Made by a program: the position numbers and the translations under genes
Assembly (NCBI RefSeq): GCF_031729055.1
Contig: NZ_JAVMIP010000004.1
Span: 149,980-213,979, forward strand
Direction of reading: 5' to 3'
DNA: 64,000 bases
From: Pseudocalidococcus azoricus BACA0444
GTDB lineage: Bacteria > Cyanobacteriota > Cyanobacteriia > Thermosynechococcales > Thermosynechococcaceae
Notes under the pieces: generated by a model
The model's input: only the letters and a program-made list of their open reading frames with translations
Told to the model about the DNA's origin: nothing
Databases searched by the model: none
Shown here: piece by piece, positions 55,310 to 64,000 of the stretch
Numbering within the stretch: the first letter of the stretch is position 1
How the letters are laid out: every line of letters starts with the position of its first letter

Positions 55310-55769
55310 CACGGTTGAGTCCTGTTTGCGAATTTAGATTTTTGAGCAACTGCATATCAGACCTCGATTGCACCGCCGCCATATCTGGGACAAAAAAGAT
55401 GCCAAAAACACAGATCACCCGATCAAAACTGGTATCCGGTAAACCCAAATTTTCAAAGTCTCCGGCCCTAAACTCAATATTTGCCAGGCCCTGATATTCG
55501 GCCTTTTGCCGGGCTAACTCCAGTAAGGCTTCAGCCAAATCAACGCCCAACACCCGCCCAGAAGCCCCAACAGCACGCGGGACGGAAATTGCCGAAGCCC
55601 CCGAACCACAGCACACATGTAAAACCCGATCCCCAGGCCTGGGCGCAAGGTAATCAATGGTTTTTTGCCCATAACAATGCCAAAACGATAGGGCCGGAGC
55701 ATCAAAATAATCAGCAGCAGAGTTAAACATAGTGGTCACTTTGGTGATGGTTTCTGCTTTACTGAGCAT
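55302..55769 (-). pseudogene. Class I SAM-dependent methyltransferase, C-terminally truncated
   Basis: 155 residues against about 260 in usual relatives. The first 130 are a good Rossmann methyltransferase: MFNSAADYFDAPALSFWHCY, RVLHVCCGSGASAI (motif I), GVDLAEALLELARQKA (motif II), FRAGDFENLGLPDTSFDRVI (post-I) and VFGIFFVPDM. Then comes a foreign tail, SRSDMQLLKNLNSQTGLNRD, and a stop, where the family should have the GG-motif and C-terminal helices. The tail reaches into the VOC gene start. I read it as a deletion junction; it may still fold but probably does not work. Confidence 0.7.
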
Positions 55770-56016
55770 GAATCACAAGTCCTTTAATTGAGTCCCGGCG
55801 ACATGATTTAACGACGATCCGACAATATCAGCTTAGACGAGGTTGAATTCTAACCCATGACAGACCAAGGATCACGATTTATTCCCCAGGCCAATTGTAA
55901 TTGGGGCTAGGGCGATAAAGATTAAGACCGAGAAAATCATCTTAACAAAGTCTATCCCCAGATCTGCTAGGTTCAAGAAAGAGTAGCAACCGGATTAGAG
56001 CACCCAAATAGAGACA

Positions 56017-57645
56017 ATGAGCGAATTAGCCCAGGAAATTCAAGCCGCAGTCGCCAGCCGCCGTAACTTTGCGATTATTTCCCATCCCGATGCGGGTAAA
56101 ACCACATTGACCGAAAAACTTTTGCTCTACGGGGGAGCCATCCACCAGGCCGGAGCCGTCAAAGCCCGCCGCGCCCAACGCCATGCCACCTCAGACTGGA
56201 TGGAAATGGAACAACAGCGGGGGATTTCGATTACTTCAACCGTGTTGCAATTTGACTATCAAGGCTATCAAATCAATCTCCTCGATACTCCCGGCCACCA
56301 AGATTTTAGTGAAGATACCTATCGGACTCTGGCGGCGGCGGATAATGCGGTGATGTTGGTGGATGCGGCTAAGGGCCTGGAACCCCAAACTCGGAAGCTC
56401 TTTGAAGTCTGCCAGTTGCGGGCTTTACCGATTTTTACGTTTATTAATAAGATGGATCGGCCGGGGCAGGAATCCTTGGAACTGATTGATGAAATTGAAC
56501 AAGAACTCGGCCTGCAAACCTTTCCAGTCCTGTGGCCAATCGGGATTGGGGATCAATTTCGCGGGGTTTATGATCGCTTGCGACAGGAATTTCATCTGTT
56601 TGAACGCAGCGAGCATGGCCGTAAAGAAGCCCAAGAAACGATTATTCCGATGGGGGATGCCCGCATTGATCAGCTTATAGAACCCCATTTATATCACCAA
56701 CTTAAGGATGAGTTAGAGTTACTGGATGGAGTCGGGGCTGAGTTAGATCTAGACTTAATCCATCAGGGCAAAATGACTCCGGTGTTCTTTGGCAGTGCCA
56801 TGACTAATTTTGGCGTGAAGTTGTTTTTAGAGCATTTCCTTGAAAAAGCCTTGAAACCAATTGCCTATCGCAGCAGCAAGGGGGCCATTGAACCTACCAC
56901 CGAAAACTTTACCGGCTTTGTTTTCAAGCTCCAGGCCAACATGGATCCAAAACATCGGGATCGGGTGGCGTTTATTCGGGTTTGCTCCGGCAAGTTTGAA
57001 AAAGATATGAACGTCTCCCATGCTCGGACTGGCAAAAGCCTCAGGTTATCCCGTCCTCAAAAACTCTTTGCCCAAGGCCGGGAATCCATTGAAACCGCTT
57101 ATCCGGGGGATGTCATTGGTCTCAACAATCCGGGAATGTTTGCGATTGGCGATACGCTTTATGTCGGCCCCAAACTGGAGTATGAAGGGATTCCCTGTTT
57201 TTCCCCGGAAATTTTTGCCTATCTCCGCAACCCCAACCCCTCCAAATTCAAACAATTTCAAAAAGGGGTGAACGAACTCCGGGAAGAGGGGGCGGTGCAA
57301 ATTATGTATGCCACGGATCCAACCAAACGAGAACCCATCTTAGCCGCGGTGGGGCAACTCCAATTTGAAGTTGTACAATTTCGCTTGATGAATGAATATG
57401 GGGTGGAAACTCGTCTAGACCCCTTGCCCTATACCGTGGCCCGTTGGGTTGTGGATGGCTGGCCAGCTTTGGAAGCGGCGGGACGGATTTTTAATGCCTT
57501 AACAGTTCAGGATAATTGGGAGCGGCCGGTTTTACTGTTCAAAAATGAATGGAATGTCCAACAGATGGAAACCGATCATCCTAAGTTACGATTAAGTCGG
57601 ATTGCCCCGATTGGGTTCGCCAGTGAAGCCGTCAGAAGTCGTTAA
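56017..57645 (+). CDS. prfC: Peptide chain release factor 3
   Basis: 542 residues. A translational GTPase that recycles RF1 and RF2 from the ribosome: [20 protein letters not shown] (G1, about 22-41), the RF3-specific [20 protein letters not shown] (switch I), [31 protein letters not shown], then domains II and III ([11 protein letters not shown], and [19 protein letters not shown]). Full length with all G motifs. ATG at 56017. It is flanked at its 3' side by two MITE-like copies. Confidence 0.96.
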   Translation: MSELAQEIQAAVASRRNFAIISHPDAGKTTLTEKLLLYGGAIHQAGAVKARRAQRHATSDWMEMEQQRGISITSTVLQFDYQGYQINLLDTPGHQDFSEDTYRTLAAADNAVMLVDAAKGLEPQTRKLFEVCQLRALPIFTFINKMDRPGQESLELIDEIEQELGLQTFPVLWPIGIGDQFRGVYDRLRQEFHLFERSEHGRKEAQETIIPMGDARIDQLIEPHLYHQLKDELELLDGVGAELDLDLIHQGKMTPVFFGSAMTNFGVKLFLEHFLEKALKPIAYRSSKGAIEPTTENFTGFVFKLQANMDPKHRDRVAFIRVCSGKFEKDMNVSHARTGKSLRLSRPQKLFAQGRESIETAYPGDVIGLNNPGMFAIGDTLYVGPKLEYEGIPCFSPEIFAYLRNPNPSKFKQFQKGVNELREEGAVQIMYATDPTKREPILAAVGQLQFEVVQFRLMNEYGVETRLDPLPYTVARWVVDGWPALEAAGRIFNALTVQDNWERPVLLFKNEWNVQQMETDHPKLRLSRIAPIGFASEAVRSR

Positions 57646-57690
57646 GGATGGGTATCTTAGTAGTTAGTAATTTGACCTCTAGGGCCGCTT

Positions 57691-57768
57691 AAGAGCAAGT
57701 CAGAAAACCTCTCACTGGTGAAACTTTGAACATTTTCACGCGTCAGAACAGTCTGTGTAACGCTATAA
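57691..57768. repeat. MITE-like element, copy 3 (partial)
   Basis: Retains the right half of the 57875-57981 element: AAGTCAGAAAA, then CATTTTCACGCGTCAGAACAG and TGTGTAACGCTATAAAG with the right terminal repeat GTAACGCTATA intact. The left terminal repeat is lost. No coding capacity. Confidence 0.5.
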
Positions 57769-57874
57769 AGCTTGGTGCATGTGACTCTGAGAATAGGCAT
57801 TTTAAGCAGAATCTAATTGCCTTTGAATCTGAGATTAACCATCGGGCAAAATTTTCAGGGTCGGTTTCAGCCAG

Positions 57875-57981
57875 ATATAGGGTTACTCATTTAGGATGAG
57901 ATGGGGACAAGTCAGAAAATGCTTTATGGGCAGTCTTTTTGACATTTCTACTCCCTCAGAACAGCCTGCGTAACGCTATAG
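57875..57981. repeat. MITE-like element, copy 2 (best preserved)
   Basis: About 107 bases bounded by terminal inverted repeats TATAGGGTTAC (left, near 57876) and GTAACGCTATA (right, ending 57980), one mismatch in eleven. The centre is GGGCAGTCTTTTTGACATTT. TA lies at both outer edges, the target used by IS630/Tc1-type transposases. Too short to code. A relative is at 46552-46657 and a partial one at 57691-57768. Confidence 0.65.
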
Positions 57982-58027
57982 TTACAGACGTTATCCGATG
58001 CGATGAGAATCCTGGATGGGGAACAGG

Positions 58028-58453
58028 TTAGGAAGGTTCTTCAATCGGCCAATCCGCATTTTCACCCCCAATAATCAGTCGCCTTAAGGGTAGGTAATCT
58101 AAACTAAACTGATTCAGGGCATTAATCAAAACATCCAGAGCCAAAGCGTCACTGGTACCGAGATCAAACCAACATCTAGCCCAGAGGTCTTGATATTCAA
58201 ACTCGCCCATATTGTGCATTAAGGCTACTAAGGAATGGGATTGGGCCTGGCTGTCATAGTCCATAAAACTCAGTTCCAGGCCCGTATCTTGGACTTGTAA
58301 GTTTTCGGCATTAAATCCACCCAACTTGCCGAGGAAAAACCAGGAATTAAAGACCTCTTCCAGGTACTGTTGCTCAACGGGGGTGGGAAAATCCGCCAGC
58401 TCGACCCAAATCCAGACATCAAAGGGGTTAAATTCCCGAAACTGGATCTCCAT
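58028..58453 (-). CDS. DUF3531 family protein
   Basis: 141 residues with the DUF3531 pattern MEIQFREFNPFDVWIWVEL, VFNSWFFLGKLGGFNAENLQ, LMHNMGEFEYQDLWARCWFD and LGTSDALALDVLINALNQ, ending IIGGENADWPIEE. The family occurs in cyanobacteria and in plastids of plants and algae, with no known function. Soluble and acidic. Its start overlaps the GST stop by one base (TAATG), so the two are co-translated. Whether it works with the transferase is unknown. Confidence 0.88.
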   Translation of the reverse strand: MEIQFREFNPFDVWIWVELADFPTPVEQQYLEEVFNSWFFLGKLGGFNAENLQVQDTGLELSFMDYDSQAQSHSLVALMHNMGEFEYQDLWARCWFDLGTSDALALDVLINALNQFSLDYLPLRRLIIGGENADWPIEEPS

Positions 58454-59007
58454 TAGTCTTGCCCCATAATCCCTTTCCGAAATGCTGACCGCTCAGTCAT
58501 CCCCCCCAAGTAGGATTGAACTGCCGAATAGGGAGAAAAATCTATCTGAAAGAGCATCTGAGCATAACTAAGGATACTAGCCATTGCCACATCGGCTACT
58601 GTTAAGGTATCTCCCACTAAAAATTCTTTTCCAGTCAACGCTGCATCTAAGGCTGTTAGGAGTTTGGGGAGTTGAGTTTCTTTTGCTTCTCCCGTCATGG
58701 CCTGGGGGAGAGTGGAATTGGCAAAAAGCACCCATTGGTAAACTTGTCCACGTGCCCCTGCATCCTCTGGCATTTTCTCCTGAGAGTCAGCGAGATAGAG
58801 CAAAATCGCCCCAGATTCCCAAAGTTTCACCTCGCCATCCACCAAGGCCGGAACTTTGCCCATCGGGTTAATGGCCAGAAAATCCGGCTGTTTATGGGCC
58901 CCAGCTTTCATGTCCATGACGACAAATTCGTAGGGAATGCCCAGTTCTTCTAAGTACCAGCGGACAATTGCGGCTCGGGTTTGTTGGCCACCATACAGTT
59001 GAATCAT
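58453..59007 (-). CDS. Glutathione S-transferase family protein
   Basis: 184 residues: an N-terminal thioredoxin-like domain (MIQLYGGQQTRAAIVRWYLE, PMGKVPALVDGE, LWESGAILLYLAD with the ES/glutathione-binding pair) and an all-helical C-terminal domain (FLVGDTLTVADVAMASIL). Start chosen at ATG 59007, which has AAGGGAG upstream; ATG 59031 would add eight residues. First gene of a pair with DUF3531. The substrate is not predictable. Confidence 0.88.
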   Translation of the reverse strand: MIQLYGGQQTRAAIVRWYLEELGIPYEFVVMDMKAGAHKQPDFLAINPMGKVPALVDGEVKLWESGAILLYLADSQEKMPEDAGARGQVYQWVLFANSTLPQAMTGEAKETQLPKLLTALDAALTGKEFLVGDTLTVADVAMASILSYAQMLFQIDFSPYSAVQSYLGGMTERSAFRKGIMGQD

Positions 59008-59031
59008 AAAAACTCCCTTGAACTGCGCCAT

Positions 59032-59324
59032 AGCTAACCTACCGCAAACCAGGCCACAGCATGACAGTCACAATCTTTTCTTTGGGATCCGCCTCAGTTT
59101 GAGTTTGCCGCAACGGACTAAGAAGCCTTTTTCCGCTCAAGCAACATTTTATTTTGCTAGACAGGTCTGATGCCCCCCCTTGACTAGCTCCAAACCAGCC
59201 CTCAGTGGGGAATGCTCTATAATCTACAGAGCGCGGTTAATTATTCTACAAATCGTGTATATTCTCCCTAGCCCCAGAGAACTGTTCTAGCTTTACCGCG
59301 TCTTTTGTTGGCCAAGAATTCCTT
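59032..59324. promoter_or_regulatory. Divergent promoter region, GST/DUF3531 versus uvrA
   Basis: 293 bases between two divergent genes, holding promoters for both. It is AT-rich near 59230-59265, closest to uvrA. I saw no SOS (LexA) box of the AGTACWNWTGTACT kind and no repeat. Confidence 0.4.
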
Positions 59325-62300
59325 ATGCCCAAACACCGCCAGTCTCAACCAGCACCCAACGCAACCCTGAACACACCTGCTTTGCTTGCTGTTCCTAATT
59401 TGATCCGGATTCGAGGGGCCCGCCAACACAACCTCAAAAATGTTGATTTGGAACTCCCGCGGGATCAGTTGATTGTCTTTACTGGGGTTTCGGGGTCGGG
59501 AAAATCTTCCTTGGCCTTTGACACGATTTTTGCCGAGGGGCAGCGGCGGTATGTGGAGTCCTTGAGTGCCTATGCCAGACAGTTTTTAGGACAACTGGAT
59601 AAACCGGATGTGGATGCGATTGAGGGCTTAAGTCCGGCGATTTCTATTGATCAAAAGTCCACCAGCCATAACCCCCGTTCAACTGTGGGCACCGTCACCG
59701 AAATTTATGATTATTTGCGTCTGCTCTATGGCCGGGCCGGTGAACCCCATTGTCCCCATTGTGATCGGCCCATTTCTCCCCAAACCATTGATCAGATGGT
59801 GGATCAAGTTCTTGGCCTGGCGGATGGACAAAAGTTTCTGATTCTCGCGCCGATGGTCAGGGGCAAGAAAGGGACTCATAAAAAACTCCTCTCCAGTTTG
59901 GCCAGTGAGGGCTTCAGTCGGGTGCGAATTAATGGGGAAATCCGGGAACTGAGCGACTCGATTGAACTGGACAAAAACCACAGCCATACGATTGAAATTG
60001 TCGTTGATCGCCTGATTAAAAAACTGGGGATTCAAGAACGCCTCACCGATTCCTTAGCCACCGCCCTGAAACACGCCGAAGGGATTGCCATCATTGATTT
60101 AATGACTGAGAGCAAACTCCAATTAACGGTTGTTTCCGCATCCAGCGAGTCACCCAATCCCGAAGACCTGATCACCTTAACGGCAGCGGAACCCCCAGGC
60201 CAGTATCAGACCCCAACTCAGTTGGTCTTTTCCGAGAATTTTGCCTGTCCCGAACATGGGGCCGTCATGGATGAGTTGTCGCCGCGGTTATTTTCGTTTA
60301 ATTCCCCCTATGGAGCTTGCCCGAACTGCCATGGCCTGGGATCCTTGCGTTGTTTTTCGCCGGATTTGATCATTCCCAACCCCGAACTCCCCGTTTATGC
60401 TGCGATTGCGCCGTGGGCCGAGAAAGATAACAGTTACTATTTTTCCTTGCTTTATAGTGTTGCCCAGGCCTTTGAGTTTGATATTCAGACCCCCTGGAAC
60501 AAACTCACTAAACTCCAAGAGGAAATCATACTCTACGGCACTAAAGACCCCATTTTTGTCGAAGTGGATTCTCGCTATCGGGAACGGCGCGGCTATTACA
60601 AAAAATTTCCGGGGGTGTTGGCCATCCTCCAAAATCAATATGACGAAACCACCTCAGAGTTATTTAAGCAAAAGCTAGAGCAGTATCTCGTTGACCAGGC
60701 CTGTGAAGTCTGTGAAGGAAAACGTCTGAAACCAGAAGCCTTGGCGGTGCGCTTGGGTCAATATGCCTTACCGGATTTAACCAGTGTGTCGGTTCTCGAA
60801 GCCAAAGAGCGAGTCCAAAATCTGAAACTTTCGCCGCGCCAGGCCCAGATTGCCGATTTAGCCCTCCGAGAAGTCCAGGCCCGGTTGCAGTTTTTGCTGG
60901 ATGTCGGATTGGATTATTTAACCCTGGATCGCAGTGCGGCCACACTTTCAGGCGGAGAAGCCCAACGGATCCGACTTGCGACTCAGATTGGCTCAGGCTT
61001 AACGGGGGTCTTGTATGTCTTGGATGAACCGAGCATTGGCCTGCATCAGCGCGATAATACCCGACTCCTCAACACTCTCTTCAAGCTGCGGGACTTGGGC
61101 AACACCCTGATTGTGGTTGAACACGATGAAGAAACGATTCGCGCCGCCGATCATTTAGTTGATATTGGGCCGGGGGCTGGGGTGCATGGCGGAAAAATAG
61201 TCGCCCAAGGGCAATTAGAAAACATTCTGGAATCATCCGAATCTCTGACTGGAGCTTATTTATCGGGTCGGAGTGCGATTGAAACGCCCAGAGAGCGCCG
61301 GCCGGGGAATAACCGTAGCATCGAAATTAAAAACGCCCATCGCCACAACCTGAAAAACATTGACGTGGAAATTCCTCTGGGCAAATTGATCTGCATTACG
61401 GGGGTGTCCGGATCCGGTAAATCCACCTTGATGAATGAACTCCTCTACCCGGCTTTGCAACACCATTTTGGTCATAAGGTTCCGCTGCCCAAAGAAATGA
61501 CCGGAATTAAGGGATTGAACGCCCTAGATAAAGCCATTGTGATTGATCAGTCTCCCATTGGCCGCACACCCCGCTCTAATCCGGCCACCTATACTGGCGT
61601 GTTTGACGTGATCCGAGAGGTCTTTGCCGAAACCGTAGAAGCCAAAGCCAGGGGCTATAAACCCGGCCGATTCTCGTTCAATGTCAAAGGGGGGCGGTGC
61701 GAGGCCTGTGGCGGACAAGGGGTAAACGTGATCGAGATGAATTTCCTCCCCGATGTCTATGTCCAATGTGATGTTTGTAAAGGGGCGCGCTATAACCGGG
61801 AAACTCTGCAAGTCAAGTTCAAAGGGAAATCCATTGCCGATGTTTTGCAAATGACCGCCGCTGAAGCCCTGGAGTTTTTCATCAATATTCCCAAAGCCGT
61901 GAGTAAATTACAAACCTTAGTGGATGTGGGCCTGGGCTACGTCAAAGTCGGACAAACTGCACCCACTCTTTCGGGGGGAGAGGCCCAACGGGTCAAACTA
62001 GCTACGGAACTCTCACGGCGGGCCACAGGTAAAACCCTTTATTTAATTGATGAGCCAACCACAGGACTCTCCTTTTACGATGTTCACAAGCTCCTAGATG
62101 TCCTCCAACGGCTGGTGGATAAAGGTAACTCGGTGCTGGTGATTGAACATAACCTGGATGTCATTCGCTGCTCCGATTGGATTATTGATCTCGGGCCGGA
62201 AGGCGGGGCAAGGGGGGGGCAATTGGTTGCAACTGGGACACCGGAGCAAGTGGCTATCAACCCCAACTCTTACACTGGCCAATACCTCAAAACTATTCTG

Positions 62301-62327
62301 GGCCAACACCCACCCCGGGCAGATTAA
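59325..62327 (+). CDS. uvrA: Excinuclease ABC subunit A
   Basis: 1000 residues, the damage sensor of nucleotide excision repair. Two ABC ATPase halves: Walker A GVSGSGKSS at 54-62 and a second GVSGSGKST near 693; signatures LSGGEAQRIRLATQ and LSGGEAQRVKLATEL; Walker B LYVLDEPSIGLHQRDN and LYLIDEPTTGL. Zinc-binding Cys clusters: CPHCDRPI, CEVCEGKRL, CEACGGQGVN and CDVCKGARYN. It is complete; ATG at 59325. The C-terminus overlaps the yccF stop (convergent) by four bases. Confidence 0.97.
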   Translation: MPKHRQSQPAPNATLNTPALLAVPNLIRIRGARQHNLKNVDLELPRDQLIVFTGVSGSGKSSLAFDTIFAEGQRRYVESLSAYARQFLGQLDKPDVDAIEGLSPAISIDQKSTSHNPRSTVGTVTEIYDYLRLLYGRAGEPHCPHCDRPISPQTIDQMVDQVLGLADGQKFLILAPMVRGKKGTHKKLLSSLASEGFSRVRINGEIRELSDSIELDKNHSHTIEIVVDRLIKKLGIQERLTDSLATALKHAEGIAIIDLMTESKLQLTVVSASSESPNPEDLITLTAAEPPGQYQTPTQLVFSENFACPEHGAVMDELSPRLFSFNSPYGACPNCHGLGSLRCFSPDLIIPNPELPVYAAIAPWAEKDNSYYFSLLYSVAQAFEFDIQTPWNKLTKLQEEIILYGTKDPIFVEVDSRYRERRGYYKKFPGVLAILQNQYDETTSELFKQKLEQYLVDQACEVCEGKRLKPEALAVRLGQYALPDLTSVSVLEAKERVQNLKLSPRQAQIADLALREVQARLQFLLDVGLDYLTLDRSAATLSGGEAQRIRLATQIGSGLTGVLYVLDEPSIGLHQRDNTRLLNTLFKLRDLGNTLIVVEHDEETIRAADHLVDIGPGAGVHGGKIVAQGQLENILESSESLTGAYLSGRSAIETPRERRPGNNRSIEIKNAHRHNLKNIDVEIPLGKLICITGVSGSGKSTLMNELLYPALQHHFGHKVPLPKEMTGIKGLNALDKAIVIDQSPIGRTPRSNPATYTGVFDVIREVFAETVEAKARGYKPGRFSFNVKGGRCEACGGQGVNVIEMNFLPDVYVQCDVCKGARYNRETLQVKFKGKSIADVLQMTAAEALEFFINIPKAVSKLQTLVDVGLGYVKVGQTAPTLSGGEAQRVKLATELSRRATGKTLYLIDEPTTGLSFYDVHKLLDVLQRLVDKGNSVLVIEHNLDVIRCSDWIIDLGPEGGARGGQLVATGTPEQVAINPNSYTGQYLKTILGQHPPRAD

Positions 62328-62692
62328 CTCAGTTCCCGTCCAAAAGGCAGCAGAGCCAGAATCATTAACTTAAAATGCTGGCGAGCAAAGGGTAAACCGA
62401 CAATCGTAATCGCCATAATCAATCCCCAGACGAGGTGATTCAAGGCAATTCCCCAACCAAAGACAACCAACCAAATTATATTAAAAATCATTCCTAGGGT
62501 ACTGTTGGCAGCGGGCTTCTCAATCACCTCCTTTCCAAAGGGTAAGAATGTACTGAGTCCCAAGTCAATCGCCTTTAAGCCAAAGGGAATCCCAATAATG
62601 GTAATGCAAAGACTAATACCACCAATAATGTAAGCTACGCCGCTGATAAAACCACCAAAGATCAACCAGATTATGTTCCCAACTAAGCTCAT
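62324..62692 (-). CDS. yccF: YccF domain protein
   Basis: 122 residues with two tandem copies of the DUF307 unit: GNIIWLIFGGFISGVAYIIG with ITIIGIPFGLKAIDLG, and FNIIWLVVFGWGIALNHLVW with ITIVGLPFARQHFKL, each ending in a LPFGKE/LPFGRE turn. Four membrane segments are likely. The function is unknown; homologues are small inner-membrane proteins. ATG at 62692. Convergent with uvrA. Confidence 0.9.
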   Translation of the reverse strand: MSLVGNIIWLIFGGFISGVAYIIGGISLCITIIGIPFGLKAIDLGLSTFLPFGKEVIEKPAANSTLGMIFNIIWLVVFGWGIALNHLVWGLIMAITIVGLPFARQHFKLMILALLPFGRELS

Positions 62693-62897
62693 TGTCCGAC
62701 TTTCCTCATGAACTTAACACCCTGACTCTCATTCTATAATTTCCCCGTCAAGCCTAGAAATTTAGCGATAGTCGGGACAGCCGATCCAGGCCTGGGACAT
62801 CAAAGCTTTAAAGTATCTAAAATAAGGCTTAAACCATTTATTTTATCGTTCAATCTAGACTGAGTCGCTTCCAATCAATGACTTTCCAATTGCTTGT

Positions 62898-63970
62898 ATG
62901 ATAGAGCAGCAAATTGAACAAGCCCTAATCGAAAAGCTGGGTGACTTGAAGTACACCTAACCGCCCCAATATTCGAGATTTAGCCGCACTAGAGCAGAAT
63001 TTCCAGGCCAAGTTTGAAGCTTTAAACCAAGTCCACCTGAGTGATGGCGAGTTTTCCCGACTTTTAGACCAAATCATTACGTCCGATGTGTTTACAGCGG
63101 CCCGACATTTGCGGGAACGGAATAGCTTTGAGCGAGATGATGGAACACCGTTGTTCTACACTCTGGTCAACATCAGAGATTGGTGTAAGAAGTCCTTTGA
63201 AGTGGTGAACCAACTGCGGATCAATACGGCCAGCAGTCACCACCGCTATGATGTAATCCTTTTGATTAATGGGGTTCCGGCGGTTCACATTGAACTCAAG
63301 ACCCTAACCATTAGCCCCCGGCGGGCGATGCAGCAGATTGTGGATTACAAAAATGACCCAGGGAATGGCTACACTCGGACGCTGCTTTGTTTTATCCAGT
63401 TGTTCATCGTCAGCAACCGTAGTGATACGTGGTACTTTGCCAACAATAACCCCCGCCACTTTAGCTTTAATGCCGATGAGCAATTTTTACCCCTCTATCA
63501 ATTTGCGGGTCAGGACAATCGGAAAATCACCCACCTGGATAGCTTTGCTGAAACCTTTTTGGCTAAATGTACGCTGGGGCAGATGATTAGCCGCTACATG
63601 GTACTGGTGGCCAGTTAACAAAAGCTGATGATGATGCGGCCCTACCAAATCTATTGTGGTGGATATGTTGCTAACGGGGTTTGATTCGCCCTTTTTGAAT
63701 ACGCTCTATGTGGATAAAAACCTGAAGTATGACGGACTGATCCAGGCCTTCTCCCGCACCAATCGCATCCTCAATGACACGAAGCCCTACGGTAATATCC
63801 TCGATTTTCGGCAGCAGCAGGAAGCGGTGAACCAGGCCATTGAGCTATTTTCGGGCAACTTCAAGGAGAAGGCAAGGGAAATCTGGCTGGTGTATCCGGC
63901 TCCGGTCGTGATCTCGAAGTTAGCAACATCTATGAAAAAGCTGGATATAGCAATCCGTTTTCAAATATGA
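62898..63970 (+). pseudogene. hsdR: Decayed type I restriction subunit R
   Basis: An ATG at 62898 opens IEQQIEQALIEKLGDLKYT, then a one-base insertion brings TAA at 62958; the next frame continues RDLAALEQNFQAKFEALNQV and LDQIITSDVFTAARHLRERN. The nuclease core is HHRYDVILLINGVPAVHIELKTL. At about 63616 a TAA stands inside QMISRYMVLVAS*QKLMMMR, and directly after comes [21 protein letters not shown], which belongs to the C-terminal half of the motor. So roughly 500 residues of the helicase are deleted. The tail [16 protein letters not shown] is truncated. No hsdM or hsdS is seen up to the window edge. Confidence 0.88.
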
Positions 63971-64000
63971 GAAAATAAGAATGTGTCTTGGATAACCCTA

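Larger units (their letters stand above)
57646..58027. other. Intergenic region with two MITE-like copies
   Basis: 382 bases between the convergent prfC and DUF3531 genes. A partial repeat copy lies at about 57691-57768 and a better one at 57875-57981. The remaining sequence shows no gene. Both genes end into this space, so the repeats disturb no promoter. Confidence 0.5.

Noticed and set aside
55881..55900. Short inverted repeat CCAATT-GT-AATTGG upstream of prfC
   Set aside because: Short, AT-rich and far from the start; it could occur by chance.
1..64000. CRISPR array, tRNA, rRNA or tmRNA
   Set aside because: No regularly spaced direct repeats and no cloverleaf or rRNA sequence were seen on either strand. 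A covariance-model scan would be decisive.

Overview
The window is chromosomal DNA from a unicellular cyanobacterium. The evidence is genes for phosphoribulokinase, NdhB, Ycf46, a PixD-type BLUF photoreceptor, CbbY, a DUF3531 protein shared with plastids, an HesB/IscA-type protein and a class II (B12-dependent) ribonucleotide reductase, together with an NtcA-type site before an ammonium transporter gene. The usual cyanobacterial repeat HIP1 (GCGATCGC) seems rare (I spotted one copy, near 27902), whereas CCAGGCC/GGCCTGG and its joined form CAGGCCTGG occur on both strands every few hundred bases. By inference this suits a Thermosynechococcus/Synechococcus PCC 6312-like lineage; I cannot fix the species.

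Layout. 1-9.8 kb: end of purC, an acetyltransferase, truB, a COG0523 GTPase-WD40-cupin operon, amt, ftsEX, a TagA/WecG glycosyltransferase and a DedA protein. 9.8-17.7 kb: an accessory stretch around recG and an ion-channel gene, with an orphan CdiA-like toxin domain, an IS scar, a vapB-like antitoxin gene whose PIN toxin partner is split by a TnpB element, and a frameshifted PIN toxin. 17.7-25.8 kb: core genes (GH57 enzyme, phosphoesterase, DUF5340-like protein, ycf46, yceD, BLUF, MoaD-like protein, thrC). 25.9-31.7 kb: a dense toxin-antitoxin/defence island, all on the minus strand. It holds DUF2442 genes and DUF2442 fragments (four copies), an Mrr-like nuclease with a TOPRIM protein, VapBC, BrnTA, and a nucleotidyltransferase-DUF262 pair. 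31.9-38.9 kb: typA, a DHH phosphoesterase, a ChaN-like protein, an unknown two-gene unit, wecB and an IscA-like gene. 39-46.5 kb: a large type IIG restriction-modification enzyme and an intein-containing nrdJ. 46.5-62.7 kb: prk, a Uma2 nuclease, mutS2, ndhB, cbbY, a glycosyltransferase, a truncated methyltransferase with a VOC gene, prfC, MITE-like repeats, DUF3531, a GST, uvrA and yccF. 62.9-64 kb: a decayed hsdR.

The core genes are ordinary housekeeping. The unusual content is the mobile and defence layer. Several toxin-like genes (vapC, a COG1569 PIN gene, a DUF3368 piece, a CdiA-CT domain) and hsdR are broken, while intact systems sit in the 26-31.7 kb island. The best candidates for little-described systems are the nuclease-TOPRIM pair (26862-27964) and the nucleotidyltransferase-DUF262 operon (30143-31703). 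The latter has a palindrome before its first gene and a one-base lesion in a T run. No tRNA, rRNA or CRISPR array was recognised.
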